NCBI RefSeq assembly: GCF_000425585.1
Contig: NZ_AUDS01000021.1
Coordinates: forward strand, 1-64,000
Source: Terrimonas ferruginea DSM 30193
GTDB taxonomy: Bacteria > Bacteroidota > Bacteroidia > Chitinophagales > Chitinophagaceae
Direction: 5' to 3'
DNA: 64,000 bases
A program made the translations under genes and the position numbers. Position 1 is the stretch's first letter. Every line of letters begins with the position of its first letter. The notes below the pieces were generated by a model, which was not told the origin of the DNA, searched no databases, and saw only the letters and a list, made by a program, of their open reading frames with translations. Shown here piece by piece: positions 1 to 8,797 of the stretch.

Positions 1-2159
1 TTGGCATCATAAGCCGTCGTAGCATCCGTACCATTGCCCATCTGCATGCTGAAGTCGATACCAGCGGTGGTATTGAACGAACTGCCGGTGTATTGGGTAA
101 AGTTGCCTTTCAGTAAACGGTTGGCTGCATCATAGCCAAAATCATATTTTCTTTTTTCCTGGTCCCCGGCGCTTTTCCAGACCATACCCGTGATGTTGCC
201 ATTGTATTGCGCATTGGTGTAGGACTGGCTGCCGATCAGGTTGTTGCTGATTTTATCATAACCTAGATCAAAACCAAAATAATGATCGGTAATCGCATCC
301 CTGGCATAAGCCCGGTTCGCTCCCAGCATCCAGCCTCTGATGTTGTAGTCGTAGGTCAATGTCTCCAGCGGGTCGGTGCTGTTTTTTCTTCCCAGCTTTT
401 TTTCTTTTAATTGCCCCAAGGCATCGTAGCTCATCTCGCTGAGCACCTTGAAGTTCGTGGGCAGTGTCACATCGCTGGTGCCGGTTTTCTTTTCGACTTT
501 TACTACACGGCCGAGATCATCGTAGGTCATTTTGGTAACGGTGGTAGTGGCTTGCGAAGCCGTGGCCATCTTCTGCACCGTGATCAAGGGTTGGCCTGAC
601 CAACTATACTGCGTCGTGGCTACATCGATACTACCGGTGATGTTTTGGCTTTGCACCTGGATCACCCTGCCCTTTTCATCATAGATGCTAACGGTAGCGA
701 GATAAACCGGCGTACCACCCTTCAATACTTTTACCTCCGACCATGTCGCCATGCCTTTGACATTGCTGGTTCTTTGCGTGGGCGTTACCGGAAAAGGAAA
801 ACTGGTTGAAGCAGCTAAAAAATGTGTATTCCAGGTCGTTAGAAACGTAGCCGATAAACCCGAAGGAAGACCAGCATAGTCATCGTAATGTGTTCTCGTT
901 AGCCTATCCCAGCCACTGCCGGGCGTTGAGGTGGCCGCAAACGGATAGTCCGTGGTGGCTGCATTCGCTTGTGTCTGCTGCCAGCTCCGGGTCTGGTTGC
1001 TGGTCCACAGCCCGGTTTGTACCGGACGGTTCAAATAATCATACAGCGTCACCAGCCATTGGTTGCTGCTTCTGAGATTACCGTCTTGGGTAAGCACCAG
1101 GCGGTCTTTGTTATCATACACCATGTACACCGGTTTGGCGCCGGGCACCTGCTTGGCGATCATTCTGCCGCGCTCATCATACGCGTAGCGGAAGGTCTGC
1201 TCTTCTAAAATGAGAGGGGTAAACGTCAAACTATTGGCCACTAAATCAATAAACCCTTGTGGCTGGATCACACCAGCCAGCCTGTTATGCTTGTCATAAA
1301 TATAATAAGTACATAGCCAACCGCTGTGCTCGCTGCCGGTCCCATTATCCGCCGTAGCCGTTAACTGTACTTTTTTCAAAATAACCAGTCCATCTTTGTC
1401 CTTGTACTCGATCACCTGTTTACCGTGTTCATCCGTGGTGATCGTTTTGTAGAGTTCTCCTTCGGGATAGGTGCCCGGTGTAGTATAACCTGCGAAGTCA
1501 CCGGAAACTGTTCCAAGGTTCCAGATCCTTACTGCATCGGTGGCAGTATTATGCACGTATGACGTTTGCACGCCTCTTGCCGCACCAGTCCAGCTATTGC
1601 CGGGTGCCATCGCTTTCAACGGACGGCTCAGTGGCGATGCTTCAAAGTCCGTTTTACCATAGTAATAGGTTTCCCCCTGACCCGCAACCGGGTTCAGCGC
1701 GGCATTGCTGCTGCTATAAAAAGCGTTTTGTTGCTCAAACGGGTTACGCTTAAACAAACCATCCGTCACGCTGCTGTTGCCACCCGTTGTATTAGCCGGA
1801 GCGGGCAAAAACTTGTATTGTTCCCTACCCAGTTCATCATAAACAATCGTGTTAACGATATCCGTCGCCGTTCCGCCTGTAATTAATGACCCTTGTTTGA
1901 TCACCGTTTGCACCGGTCTGCCTACGCCATCCATGTATTGCGTGGCCGTCCGCACATCCGTCAGCGGCCGTGCGATCAAATTATCAGGGTTCGTCTCCGG
2001 TCCTGTCGCATCCCAGGTGCGCACCCAGTTGATCTTCGAACCCGCCGGATAGACCGAAGGGGCCTGGGCAAAAACAGACGATCCCATGAATAATAGTGTA
2101 AGGGAAATGTTTACTGCGCAATACGGCAGTAAACGCAGCAATAGGTGGCGCTTCGGCAT
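1..2159 (-). CDS. RHS/YD-repeat protein with DUF6443-type N-terminus (partial, C-terminus beyond left edge)
   Basis: The frame opens at an ATG at 2157-2159 and is still open at base 1, giving about 719 residues; the C-terminal part lies outside. I translated the first ~200 codons, a stretch near 1000 and the edge, all in one frame. It starts with a signal peptide ending near SSVFAQ (about residue 32), followed by 'TATQYMDGVGRPVQTV' and 'YDELGREQYKFLP', typical of the N-terminal domain of Bacteroidota RHS proteins; the edge reads '..DATTAYDA', a YD-type repeat. Such secreted or surface proteins often end in a variable, sometimes toxic, C-terminal domain, which cannot be judged here. A GTG at 2207 is an alternative start. 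A 6-bp hairpin (2191-2210) lies upstream of the ATG. Confidence 0.85.
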   Translation of the reverse strand, partial: MPKRHLLLRLLPYCAVNISLTLLFMGSSVFAQAPSVYPAGSKINWVRTWDATGPETNPDNLIARPLTDVRTATQYMDGVGRPVQTVIKQGSLITGGTATDIVNTIVYDELGREQYKFLPAPANTTGGNSSVTDGLFKRNPFEQQNAFYSSSNAALNPVAGQGETYYYGKTDFEASPLSRPLKAMAPGNSWTGAARGVQTSYVHNTATDAVRIWNLGTVSGDFAGYTTPGTYPEGELYKTITTDEHGKQVIEYKDKDGLVILKKVQLTATADNGTGSEHSGWLCTYYIYDKHNRLAGVIQPQGFIDLVANSLTFTPLILEEQTFRYAYDERGRMIAKQVPGAKPVYMVYDNKDRLVLTQDGNLRSSNQWLVTLYDYLNRPVQTGLWTSNQTRSWQQTQANAATTDYPFAATSTPGSGWDRLTRTHYDDYAGLPSGLSATFLTTWNTHFLAASTSFPFPVTPTQRTSNVKGMATWSEVKVLKGGTPVYLATVSIYDEKGRVIQVQSQNITGSIDVATTQYSWSGQPLITVQKMATASQATTTVTKMTYDDLGRVVKVEKKTGTSDVTLPTNFKVLSEMSYDALGQLKEKKLGRKNSTDPLETLTYDYNIRGWMLGANRAYARDAITDHYFGFDLGYDKISNNLIGSQSYTNAQYNGNITGMVWKSAGDQEKRKYDFGYDAANRLLKGNFTQYTGSSFNTTAGIDFSMQMGNGTDATTAYDA

Positions 2160-2365
2160 ACGATGGTGGTTGGTTGGGACGACATGATCAGCGGTGGGTT
2201 CGATCACCGCATGTTTCTATTCTTCTCTAATTGCAAACCTCAGGCATTTACATAAAAAGACTACACAAAATTCTCCTTTTTTGTCCACATCAAAAATCAA
2301 AACACCCATTTGACTTCACAAAAACCCTCCACCACACTGCGGGAAAGGTTCATATGCGTTCGCGC

Positions 2366-4234
2366 TCACTTCAGCAACTCAAATACAAAACTCTCTCCCT
2401 CCTTCACCCGGATATTTTCAATAGCCACCACTTTTCCTGAGATCACATCGCGGGCTTTGGTAAATCCTTTTGTCCGTTCGGCCCACTCCTTCCAGCGCAT
2501 TTCGCCGGGCTTGTTGCCTGTGTTGGCCATCACCATCACTGTCTGTTCAGGTGTGTAACGGAAATACACATAGAAGTTGTTACGCGGAATGAATTGCATC
2601 ATTTTACCGCGGGTCAATGCAGGCGATTGTTTACGGAATTGGGCCAGTTTACTGATATAGGTATAAATGCTGTCTTCCAATGACGTACGTCCGCTGCGCG
2701 AAAATTTGTTAACCGAATCTCCTGCCCAGCCTCCGGGGAAGTCCATCCTCACCATCGCATCATTCGGGTTTTTGAAATTTTTCATCAACACTTCCGTCCC
2801 GTAGTACAGTTGCGGAATACCGCGAAGCGTGAGCAACCAGTTCAATGCCATTTTCAATCTTTCGGGGTCTTCTCCCGCTACCGAAAACACGCGGTCCATG
2901 TCATGATTATCCAGGAAGATGCAATTGTGCATCGGATCTTTGTACACCACATCCTGCGCCAGTGTTGAATAGATTTTATTGACACCATCGGTCCAGCCTT
3001 CGGCTTTGTTCATGCCGGCGAGCATGGCAAAGCAGGTTTGAAAATCTATCACCCCGTCTGCATTGTGGCGGAAAGGCGTTTGAATATTGTTCCGGGTAAA
3101 ATAGGCATTGCCGACCACAGAGTTCACCCAGGCTTCTCCCAGGATAGTGATAGCCGGAAATTCCCTGTATAAGGCTTCATTCACTTTATTCAGAAAGGCT
3201 TCATCACAATATTTATACGTGTCCACGCGCCAGCCATCGATCCCAAAGTTCTCCGTTGTCCAGATGGCATGCTGGATCAGGTAAGTAGCCAGGAAAGGAT
3301 TGCGTTGATTGAGATCGGGCAAATGATCCACGAACCATCCATCGAGCATCACCTTGCGGTCGTAGGCAGATGCATAGGGATCAAACAATACTTCTTCGCG
3401 GTGGCTCGGCCCCTGGAAGGAAGGCCAGTTGTTGATCCAGTCGTCTGTCGGCGGATCCAGCACAAACCAATGCTCTTTGCTTACATGGTTGTATACGGCA
3501 TCCTGTATCACCTTGAGACCGCGGCGATGCGCGGCATCACAGAATTCCTGGTAGCCATCGTTGCCGCCGAATCGTTTGTCGATCTGGTAATGATCCGTAA
3601 ACCAATAACCATGATAGCCTGCCACATTGTTGCCGAATTCATGCATCATGGTCACATCATTCTCAATCACCGGCGTCATCCAGATCGTCGTGATGCCAAG
3701 GTTTTGCAGGTAATCAAAATTGTTTTGTATGCCTTTAAAGTCGCCGCCATGACGATCGTACCGGTTGGCGCGATCTGCCGTATTGGACCGATAACCGGGA
3801 ATAACATCATTGGCCGGGTCACCGTTGGAGAAACGTTCGGGCAACATCAGGTATACGAAATCTTCCGCGTGTACACCTTTCACCCGTTCTTTCCCATTGC
3901 CGCTATGCCGCGCCTTCAATTGATAGGTAAGCCTGCGTTGCGTTTTACCTGCAACACCGTAAGTAAACACCAGCTCCTGCGGACGCGCCGTGGCGGCCAA
4001 CTCGAGGTCGACAAACAGATAACGCGGATTGGAAACTGTGTTTACTTTCACCACGCGTACATCTTTGCTGGAAGAGCGGAACTGCACGTTTTTACCAATC
4101 TCCGTACTATCATGGATCAGCAATTGCAACCGGCGGTCTTTCATGCCGGTGTACCAATGCGAAGGATAAACGCGTTGCGCCTGCGCTACACAAACAAACA
4201 ATACAAGCGTTGTCAAAAATGCAAACAGTTTCAT
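2366..4234 (-). CDS. SusA-like GH13 alpha-amylase/neopullulanase
   Basis: A 622-residue exported glycoside hydrolase of family GH13, predicted to cut maltodextrin or related alpha-glucans. I start at the MKLFAF.. codon because it opens a clean signal peptide ending VAQAQ (residue 20); the longer frame to 4282 would overlap the upstream permease. An N-terminal beta domain of the cyclomaltodextrinase type (about 20-115) precedes the barrel. Visible GH13 regions are QDAVYNH (244-250), GWRVDT with nucleophile Asp338, ILGEAW with acid/base Glu367, FLDNHD with Asp445, and the LPDLN motif near 305. The gene starts 4 bp after the permease stop, so the two are co-transcribed. Exact linkage specificity cannot be read from sequence. 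Confidence 0.9.
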   Translation of the reverse strand: MKLFAFLTTLVLFVCVAQAQRVYPSHWYTGMKDRRLQLLIHDSTEIGKNVQFRSSSKDVRVVKVNTVSNPRYLFVDLELAATARPQELVFTYGVAGKTQRRLTYQLKARHSGNGKERVKGVHAEDFVYLMLPERFSNGDPANDVIPGYRSNTADRANRYDRHGGDFKGIQNNFDYLQNLGITTIWMTPVIENDVTMMHEFGNNVAGYHGYWFTDHYQIDKRFGGNDGYQEFCDAAHRRGLKVIQDAVYNHVSKEHWFVLDPPTDDWINNWPSFQGPSHREEVLFDPYASAYDRKVMLDGWFVDHLPDLNQRNPFLATYLIQHAIWTTENFGIDGWRVDTYKYCDEAFLNKVNEALYREFPAITILGEAWVNSVVGNAYFTRNNIQTPFRHNADGVIDFQTCFAMLAGMNKAEGWTDGVNKIYSTLAQDVVYKDPMHNCIFLDNHDMDRVFSVAGEDPERLKMALNWLLTLRGIPQLYYGTEVLMKNFKNPNDAMVRMDFPGGWAGDSVNKFSRSGRTSLEDSIYTYISKLAQFRKQSPALTRGKMMQFIPRNNFYVYFRYTPEQTVMVMANTGNKPGEMRWKEWAERTKGFTKARDVISGKVVAIENIRVKEGESFVFELLK

Positions 4235-4238
4235 CGGA

Positions 4239-5615
4239 TTATTTTTTTTCGTTGATCTTAACCGCTGCCGGATCGTATACAAAAAGAGCGCTCACCGCGG
4301 CCAGTAACATGAATACACCTGACATGATCAGGGCATAGACCGGCTGGTTGTTATAAACATGTTTCACCATAGGCCCACTTACCACACCGTTGAGTATCTG
4401 CGGAATGGTGATAAAGAAATTGAAAATGCCCATGTAGATGCCCATTTTACCGGCAGGAATGGATCCGGAAAGAATCACATAAGGCATAGCCAGGATACTT
4501 GCCCAGGCGATACCCACGCAAGCCATGGAAAAAATGAGAAACTCTTTGGAAGGCGCGAAGAAAAAAGAGATCAGACCAATTCCACCTATTACCAGCGACA
4601 ACGCGTGCGTACGTTTGCGTCCTATTTTTCTGGCGATTGCAGGCAGACAAAGCGCATAAATAGCCGATACCAGGTTATAAACACCGAAAATAATACCGGT
4701 CCAGTTTTGGGCACTGCGATAAGCATCCGAACTTCTGTCTTCAATGGGCAATGACATCACATGGGTAGCGATGGCATCCGTGGTAAACACCCACATACCG
4801 AATAAGGCAAACCAACTGAAAAACTGTACAAGTCCCAACTGCCGCATGGTCTTTGGCATTTTGGCAAAGTCTTTAAAAATGGTTCCAAGACCAGCATGCG
4901 CATTCTCCGGTTTACCATGATATTTTTCATACTCCGCAGGGGTATATTCTTTTGTTTTTAAAACGGTCCAGATAATGCTGATGATAAAAATAGCAGCACC
5001 AATATAAAAGGCAAATTTCACGTTGTCGGCCACCACACCATCAGCTGCAGTGGAAGACACATTAAAATAAGCGAGTACTGCAGGCAGCCAGGAGCCGATC
5101 ACCGCACCGATGCCTATTAAAAATGTTTGTATGGAAAAACCAAGCGTACGTTGCTGATCGGGCAGGTTATCTGCCACCAATGCGCGGAAAGGTTCCATTG
5201 CAAGATTAAAGCAGGCATCCATAACCATCAGGAAACCTGCACCGATGATCATCAGCGGAGCAAGGTCGCCGAGAATATTGGCGTTGGGCATTAGCGTTAA
5301 TGCACTGGCAGAAAGAATGGCTCCGGCGAGGAAATAAGGACGTCTGCGGCCGAGACGCGTCCAGGTACGGTCGCTGTAATGGCCAACAATGGGCTGCACG
5401 ATCATACCGATCACCGGCGCGGCCAGCCAGAACCAGGAAAGATGCTCAACGTCGGCGCCGTAATTACGAAGAATGCCGCTGGCATTGGAGTTTTGCAGGG
5501 CAAAGCCAAACTGGATACCCAGGAAACCAAAACTCATGTTGAAGATCTGCCAGAAACTCAGACGGGGTTTGGGAACAAGGTCATCCTGATCCCGAATAAA
5601 GGAAGCTGTGGCCAT
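4239..5615 (-). CDS. MFS sugar permease, SLC45/GPH-like (maltose or oligosaccharide uptake)
   Basis: A 458-residue inner-membrane transporter with about 12 hydrophobic segments. After a short cytoplasmic N-terminus the first helix runs through 'FGFLGIQFGFALQN'; the loop between helices 2 and 3 carries 'GHYSDRTWTRLGRRRPY', a hallmark of the SLC45/sucrose-maltose transporter branch of the major facilitator superfamily. A second RKIGRKR motif occurs in the second half. It lies 4 bp upstream of the GH13 gene and downstream of glgC, so the likely substrate is maltose or a short maltodextrin. Between it and glgC lie 243 bp with a terminator hairpin and a heptamer repeat island, so it probably has its own promoter. 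Confidence 0.85.
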   Translation of the reverse strand: MATASFIRDQDDLVPKPRLSFWQIFNMSFGFLGIQFGFALQNSNASGILRNYGADVEHLSWFWLAAPVIGMIVQPIVGHYSDRTWTRLGRRRPYFLAGAILSASALTLMPNANILGDLAPLMIIGAGFLMVMDACFNLAMEPFRALVADNLPDQQRTLGFSIQTFLIGIGAVIGSWLPAVLAYFNVSSTAADGVVADNVKFAFYIGAAIFIISIIWTVLKTKEYTPAEYEKYHGKPENAHAGLGTIFKDFAKMPKTMRQLGLVQFFSWFALFGMWVFTTDAIATHVMSLPIEDRSSDAYRSAQNWTGIIFGVYNLVSAIYALCLPAIARKIGRKRTHALSLVIGGIGLISFFFAPSKEFLIFSMACVGIAWASILAMPYVILSGSIPAGKMGIYMGIFNFFITIPQILNGVVSGPMVKHVYNNQPVYALIMSGVFMLLAAVSALFVYDPAAVKINEKK

Positions 5616-5631
5616 AGCAATCGTTAGTTTT

Positions 5632-5713
5632 AATTCAAAATTGGTGAATGGTCAATAGGTGAATAAGTCAATCGATTCATAAGTCAACTTAAAACTTATA
5701 ACTTATAACTCTG
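5632..5713. repeat. Heptamer island upstream of the SLC45-like permease
   Basis: An AT-rich island between glgC and the permease. Read on the minus strand, AATTTTGAATT lies next to the gene, preceded by ATTCACC/ATTGACC units; farther upstream are ACTTAAA and ACTTATA units repeated at seven-base spacing. No coding potential. It has the same word classes as other islands in this window. Confidence 0.7.
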
Positions 5714-5811
5714 TTTACCTTACGCCTTTTGCCTTCACTGTCTTTCGTTGCAGCAAGATAATGATAATATGTAAAAAGTACACATTCCCCTGAAAAATGC
5801 CTTTTAACAGC

Positions 5812-5835
5812 GATCCCCGCACTGGTGCGGGGATC
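5812..5835 (-). terminator. Hairpin after glgC
   Basis: Perfect 10-bp stem GATCCCCGCA / TGCGGGGATC with a CTGG loop, 24 bp beyond the glgC stop. On the minus strand the flank is only weakly T-rich; on the plus strand it is followed by TGTATGTTTTT. Most likely ends the glgA-glgC transcript. Confidence 0.65.
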
Positions 5836-5858
5836 TGTATGTTTTTCTTATCGTTTTC

Positions 5859-7139
5859 TTATATCACGAATCCGTTTGGAAGCACCGCTCCTTTTTTGAT
5901 AACGATCACACCATCTTTTATGGTGTAGAGCGTATGATCGCCATTTTCAAGGTGCGCGCCGCCATTGATCCGTACATCGTCACCAATACGGCAGTTTTTG
6001 TCGATGATGGTGTTTTTGATATAACAACGGTTGCCTACTCCCAATGCCGGCAGGCCACTGAATTTGTCGCTTTGTATGTCTTCCAGCGTTTCATAGTAAT
6101 CGCATCCCATCAGGTAACTGCTTACGATGGTGGAGCCATGTCCGATCCGCGAGCGGATACCTATTACGCTGTTCTCAATACGGGAGGCATTGATAATGGA
6201 ACCTTCCGCGATCACCGTACGCTCTAATGTGGTGCCGCTGATTTTGGCCGGCGGCAGCATGCGCGCACGTGTATAGATGGTATTCGTATTGTCGAACAGG
6301 TTGAAGTCGGGCAGCTCATCGGTCAGGTTCAGGTTCGCTTCAAAGAAGGAATAGATATTCCCGATGTCGGTCCAGTATCCTTCATATTGATAGCTGACCA
6401 CTCTGCGGCTTTCGATGGAATCGGGAATGATTTCTTTGCCGAAATCGGTAGCGTTGGCAAAATCGTCCTGCAGCAGATCAAACAGCAGTTTGCGGTTGAA
6501 GATGTAGATGCCCATCGAAGCGAGATAATTACGGCCTTTTGCTCTCATGGCATCGCCGGTATCACTCACCCAGTCGGGCAGTAATTCTTTAGCGGGTTTT
6601 TCGATAAAGGAGGTGATGAATCCTTCCTGATCGCTTTTAAGAATACCGAATTCCGGTGCTTCCCGGTCGCCGACAGGAATGGTGGCAATAGAAATATCGG
6701 CACCGCTTCGTTTGTGGTTTTCCAGCATATCATGGAAATCCATCTGGTACAATTGGTCACCCGAAAGGATCAGCACATAATCGCTGGCAAACGGGCTGAT
6801 GTGCCGCAGACTCTGACGCACAGCATCGGCCGTACCCTGGTACCAGGTGGGGTTATCGGGTGTTTGTTCCGCCGCCAGTATATCCACAAAAGCAGCACTG
6901 AACGCGCTGAAGTGGTAAGTATTTTTGATGTGGCGGTTGAGTGAAGCTGAGTTAAACTGCGTCAGCACAAACATCCGGTTGATACCGGAATTGATACAAT
7001 TGGAAATGGGAATGTCCACTAATCTGTATTTGCCGGCAATGGGCACCGCCGGTTTTGATCTGCTGGCCGTTAGCGGGTATAAACGGGAACCAGCGCCTCC
7101 TCCCAGGATCACCGTCAGTATTTCTTTAGAAATAGACAT
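5859..7139 (-). CDS. glgC: Glucose-1-phosphate adenylyltransferase (ADP-glucose pyrophosphorylase)
   Basis: A 426-residue cytoplasmic enzyme that makes ADP-glucose from glucose 1-phosphate and ATP, the committed step of bacterial glycogen synthesis. The N-terminal nucleotidyltransferase signature ILGGGAGSRLYPLT (11-24) is followed by SKPAVPIAGKYRLVDIPISN, and YQGTADAVRQ marks the ATP/regulatory region. The C-terminal third is a left-handed beta-helix-like repeat region typical of GlgC. Length matches the family. It lies 98 bp downstream of glgA on the same strand, supporting a glycogen unit. Confidence 0.95.
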   Translation of the reverse strand: MSISKEILTVILGGGAGSRLYPLTASRSKPAVPIAGKYRLVDIPISNCINSGINRMFVLTQFNSASLNRHIKNTYHFSAFSAAFVDILAAEQTPDNPTWYQGTADAVRQSLRHISPFASDYVLILSGDQLYQMDFHDMLENHKRSGADISIATIPVGDREAPEFGILKSDQEGFITSFIEKPAKELLPDWVSDTGDAMRAKGRNYLASMGIYIFNRKLLFDLLQDDFANATDFGKEIIPDSIESRRVVSYQYEGYWTDIGNIYSFFEANLNLTDELPDFNLFDNTNTIYTRARMLPPAKISGTTLERTVIAEGSIINASRIENSVIGIRSRIGHGSTIVSSYLMGCDYYETLEDIQSDKFSGLPALGVGNRCYIKNTIIDKNCRIGDDVRINGGAHLENGDHTLYTIKDGVIVIKKGAVLPNGFVI

Positions 7140-7237
7140 AAGAACTGTTGTATTATAGTTATTTGGTTATTTGCTCAAAAGATAAGTAAGAAAACGGATA
7201 TCACCATCCGGCGGTTTCTTTTTTGACCGGACCGGTT

Positions 7238-8668
7238 CTATGCTTCAGTCTTAAGGGACGTGTAAAGATCGATGTACTGTTGTGCCGATGCGTCCCAGGA
7301 GTGGTCGATGTTCATCATGTGTCCGCGCATCCACTGGTACAGGTCGGGTTTGTTTGCATAAAGATCTATTGCTCTTCCCACTGAGTAAGTGATATCGCCA
7401 ACGGTTGCCTGGTCAAATCGGATGCCGAATCCCTGCCAGTCGCCAAAATCGCGGATGGTGTCTTTCAATCCTCCGACGCTGCGCACCATGGGCACCGTAC
7501 CGTAGCGCAATGCATACATCTGGTTGAGTCCGCACGGCTCCACGCGGCTCGGCATCAACAGGAAATCGGAGCCTGCGTACATCAGGTGACTAAGCGATTC
7601 ATTATACCCAATATAGGAATTAAAATACCCATTGAACTGGCTCTTCATGTGATCGAGTTGTCCTTCGAGCTGCTGATTGCCCGAACCCAGCACGAGGAAA
7701 TTAGCTTTACCGTGGTGCTGGTAGATGGATTGACTGATGGCATCGGGTAACAGATCGGCTGCCTTCTCTCCCACCAGCCGGCCGATAAACGTGATCAGCG
7801 GTTTGTCGGGATCGAGACCAAATTGTCCGCACAGTTCCGCCTTATTCTTTTGTTTTCCTTTTGCTACCAGTTCCGTGTTATAGTTTTTGGCGATGAAATT
7901 ATCCGTTTGCGGATCCCATACCTGCGTATCGATGCCATTGAGAATGCCGTAGCTTTTACCTTTTTCGTATTCAAAAAGATTTTGCAGTCCGGCGGCGCTC
8001 TCGCGCAGCTCGTGCATATAGCTCGGGCTTACCGTGGTTACTTTCCAGGCGCACTTCACCGCCGATGCCAGCGGGTTGATGGTATTGTCCCAGTCGAGCA
8101 TGCCCCAGTTCCAGCTATCATACGCCGGTATCAGGTAATATTTATCCCAGCCCATCCATCCCTGGTATTCGCCATTGTGTACGGTGAATACGGTGGGAAC
8201 GTTGGCCAGTTGATAACGGAAGGCATAAGTATACTTGCACATAAACGGAATCAATCCGGTGTGATGATCATGGCAATGGATAACATCCGGTTTGTGCTGC
8301 CAGCGGCTGAGCCAGTCGCACACGGCAATCTGAAAAGCCACGAACCGCTCGTTATCGTCATCATAACCGTAGATCTTTTCGCGATCCAGCAGACCGTTGA
8401 TATCGACGAGGTAGAGGTCGAAGCCGAGCTTGTTGGTCTTTTCTTTAATCACACTATAATGAAACCAATGCGAACCGAGCGCTTGTCCACCCTCGTGCAC
8501 AAGCTCCCATTGATTATCGTAAAGAAATTTTGTACGATACATCGGCATCACCACTTTGGCAACGTGACCGAGCTCGTTCTGGTACTTGGGCAGTGCGCCT
8601 ACCACATCACCTAAACCTCCGGCTTTAGCAACCGGATAACATTCTGCAGCTATATGAATAATCTCCAT
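7238..8668 (-). CDS. glgA: Glycogen synthase (ADP-glucose type, GT5)
   Basis: A 476-residue cytoplasmic glycosyltransferase that extends alpha-1,4-glucan from ADP-glucose. The N-terminal ADP-glucose motif KAGGLGDV (15-22) is intact, and the C-terminal donor site reads SRVEPCGLNQMYALRYGT with its key Glu. Length fits GT5 synthases. It is the first gene of the minus-strand block glgA-glgC-permease-GH13. No branching enzyme or glycogen phosphorylase is in the window. It diverges from the FHS hexose permease across 129 bp, so promoters of storage and import face each other. Confidence 0.95.
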   Translation of the reverse strand: MEIIHIAAECYPVAKAGGLGDVVGALPKYQNELGHVAKVVMPMYRTKFLYDNQWELVHEGGQALGSHWFHYSVIKEKTNKLGFDLYLVDINGLLDREKIYGYDDDNERFVAFQIAVCDWLSRWQHKPDVIHCHDHHTGLIPFMCKYTYAFRYQLANVPTVFTVHNGEYQGWMGWDKYYLIPAYDSWNWGMLDWDNTINPLASAVKCAWKVTTVSPSYMHELRESAAGLQNLFEYEKGKSYGILNGIDTQVWDPQTDNFIAKNYNTELVAKGKQKNKAELCGQFGLDPDKPLITFIGRLVGEKAADLLPDAISQSIYQHHGKANFLVLGSGNQQLEGQLDHMKSQFNGYFNSYIGYNESLSHLMYAGSDFLLMPSRVEPCGLNQMYALRYGTVPMVRSVGGLKDTIRDFGDWQGFGIRFDQATVGDITYSVGRAIDLYANKPDLYQWMRGHMMNIDHSWDASAQQYIDLYTSLKTEA

Positions 8669-8797
8669 TCAAACGGTTTATACACTAACAATTGTTGTCA
8701 AATTAAGTTGTTTTTTCCAATGATAACGGGATAATTAAAATTTTTGGATAACTGAATTCTGTTTATTTTCAGGACTTAATTAAAATAAACGATTGTA

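Noticed and set aside
3269-4255. A 328-codon frame antisense to the GH13 gene
   Set aside because: The GH13 frame carries all catalytic motifs; the antisense frame has no recognisable domain.
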